Positions 5,559 through 5,939 of a stretch of 5,939 nt of DNA are shown one piece after another. The translations under genes were made by a program, and so were the position numbers. The notes below the pieces were generated by a model that did not search any database, was not told the DNA's origin, and was given only the letters and a program-made list of their open reading frames with translations. Numbering within the stretch: position 1 is the stretch's first letter; the number at the start of each line of letters is the position of its first letter. The stretch is from DASXMX01 sp036794395 (GTDB lineage Bacteria > Planctomycetota > Phycisphaerae > Tepidisphaerales > Tepidisphaeraceae), in assembly GCA_036794395.1 (NCBI GenBank), contig DAIRGS010000399.1, positions 1 to 5,939 of the forward strand, written 5' to 3'.

Positions 5559-5939
5559 GACCTCAACCCCTGATTGACCACCTTTTCCTCCCACACTTCG
5601 CCTCCCAACCAGCGCAGTCCAACGCTCACCCGGCACACCCACCCGCTCAAAACAATTCGCCCCTCAATCACCCTTCCACCCGGCTTGCCCTTCGCGACTC
5701 ACAAACCCCCACTCCATTCCCCAAACCCCCGCCGCCGCACTCTGCACTCTGGCCAGGGTCGGATTATTGAGCAAATCGTGGATGCCACGTGGAGGTCATG
5801 TTAACGGCCTCCTTCCCCGACGCCATTAAATGACAGTGCGCAATCAAGCTCCGCTTGTAAATTCCCCCCAGGCCCCTTCGTACCCCCAACGCGCCGCCCC
5901 ACCCCAAAAATCCCCCACGCCGGGCGTACAGCGGTACGC
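5559..5939. other. Non-coding right end with strong C/G strand skew
   Basis: No convincing gene. From 5561 to about 5750 the plus strand is C-rich and G-poor (32 C against 7 G in 5581-5640). Proline-rich open frames here are by-products of this composition. Further on are short palindromes (CGTGG/CCACG at 5777-5789, CCACGTGG at 5785-5792), the G-run tract on the minus strand (5864-5916) and a 6-bp stem GCGTAC/GTACGC (5924-5939) that ends at the window edge and may extend beyond it. Confidence 0.55.
5864..5916 (-). other. Tract of six G-runs on the minus strand, possible G-quadruplex
   Basis: On the plus strand, C-runs of 6, 4, 5, 4, 4 and 5 lie at 5864-5869, 5873-5876, 5883-5887, 5897-5900, 5902-5905 and 5912-5916, so the minus strand carries six G-runs within 53 bases. 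Read on the minus strand the loops are 6, 1, 9, 6 and 3 bases. One loop exceeds the usual seven-base limit, so folding is plausible but not certain. Confidence 0.4.

Noticed and set aside
5513..5804. Proline- and histidine-rich plus-strand open frames
   Set aside because: They follow from the C-rich composition and begin inside the repeat units; no start signals or domains.

Overview
The window looks like a planctomycete (Planctomycetota) chromosome segment. The best single clue is the N-terminal LEQRSLLS motif of the large minus-strand protein, a close match to the LEPR-x-LLS signature that is common at the start of large exported planctomycete proteins. GC-rich coding, a diderm envelope (an outer-membrane barrel) and sparse gene packing fit this. 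No rRNA, tRNA, CRISPR array, transposase or integrase was found.

Layout: (1) 1-604 is non-coding. It holds a small hairpin, a cluster of four copies of the 11-bp word CACCTTTGCAG, a possible gene scrap at about 118-186, and the leader of the first gene. (2) 605-2780 is a two-gene plus-strand operon. The first gene encodes an exported fusion of a mono-heme class I cytochrome c, a coiled-coil linker and an outer-membrane beta-barrel. After a 40-base gap comes a small mono-heme cytochrome c lipoprotein. A hairpin directly after the second stop codon probably ends the transcript. (3) 2781-3017 separates two convergent transcription units. (4) 3018-5138, minus strand, encodes a 706-residue secreted protein made of two tandem six-bladed NHL-like propellers. 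The two halves repeat at exactly 1020 bp and share an 820-bp stretch with no difference, although the edges of the units are strongly diverged. (5) 5139-5939 is non-coding. It holds the upstream region of the propeller gene with an 18-bp palindrome, two tandem 60/59-bp repeat units built on the same 11-bp word as the left cluster (inverted orientation), a C-rich G-poor stretch, and a tract of G-runs on the minus strand.

Functionally, the two cytochrome genes suggest an electron path at the outer membrane: a heme domain tethered to a barrel, with a small heme lipoprotein as likely partner in the periplasm. This resembles the Cyc2 cytochrome-porin fusions of iron oxidisers in architecture, but its heme domain is of a different type and it has a long coiled-coil linker. 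This is the most interesting system in the window. The role of the propeller protein is unknown. It lies on the opposite strand and need not be linked to the cytochromes.
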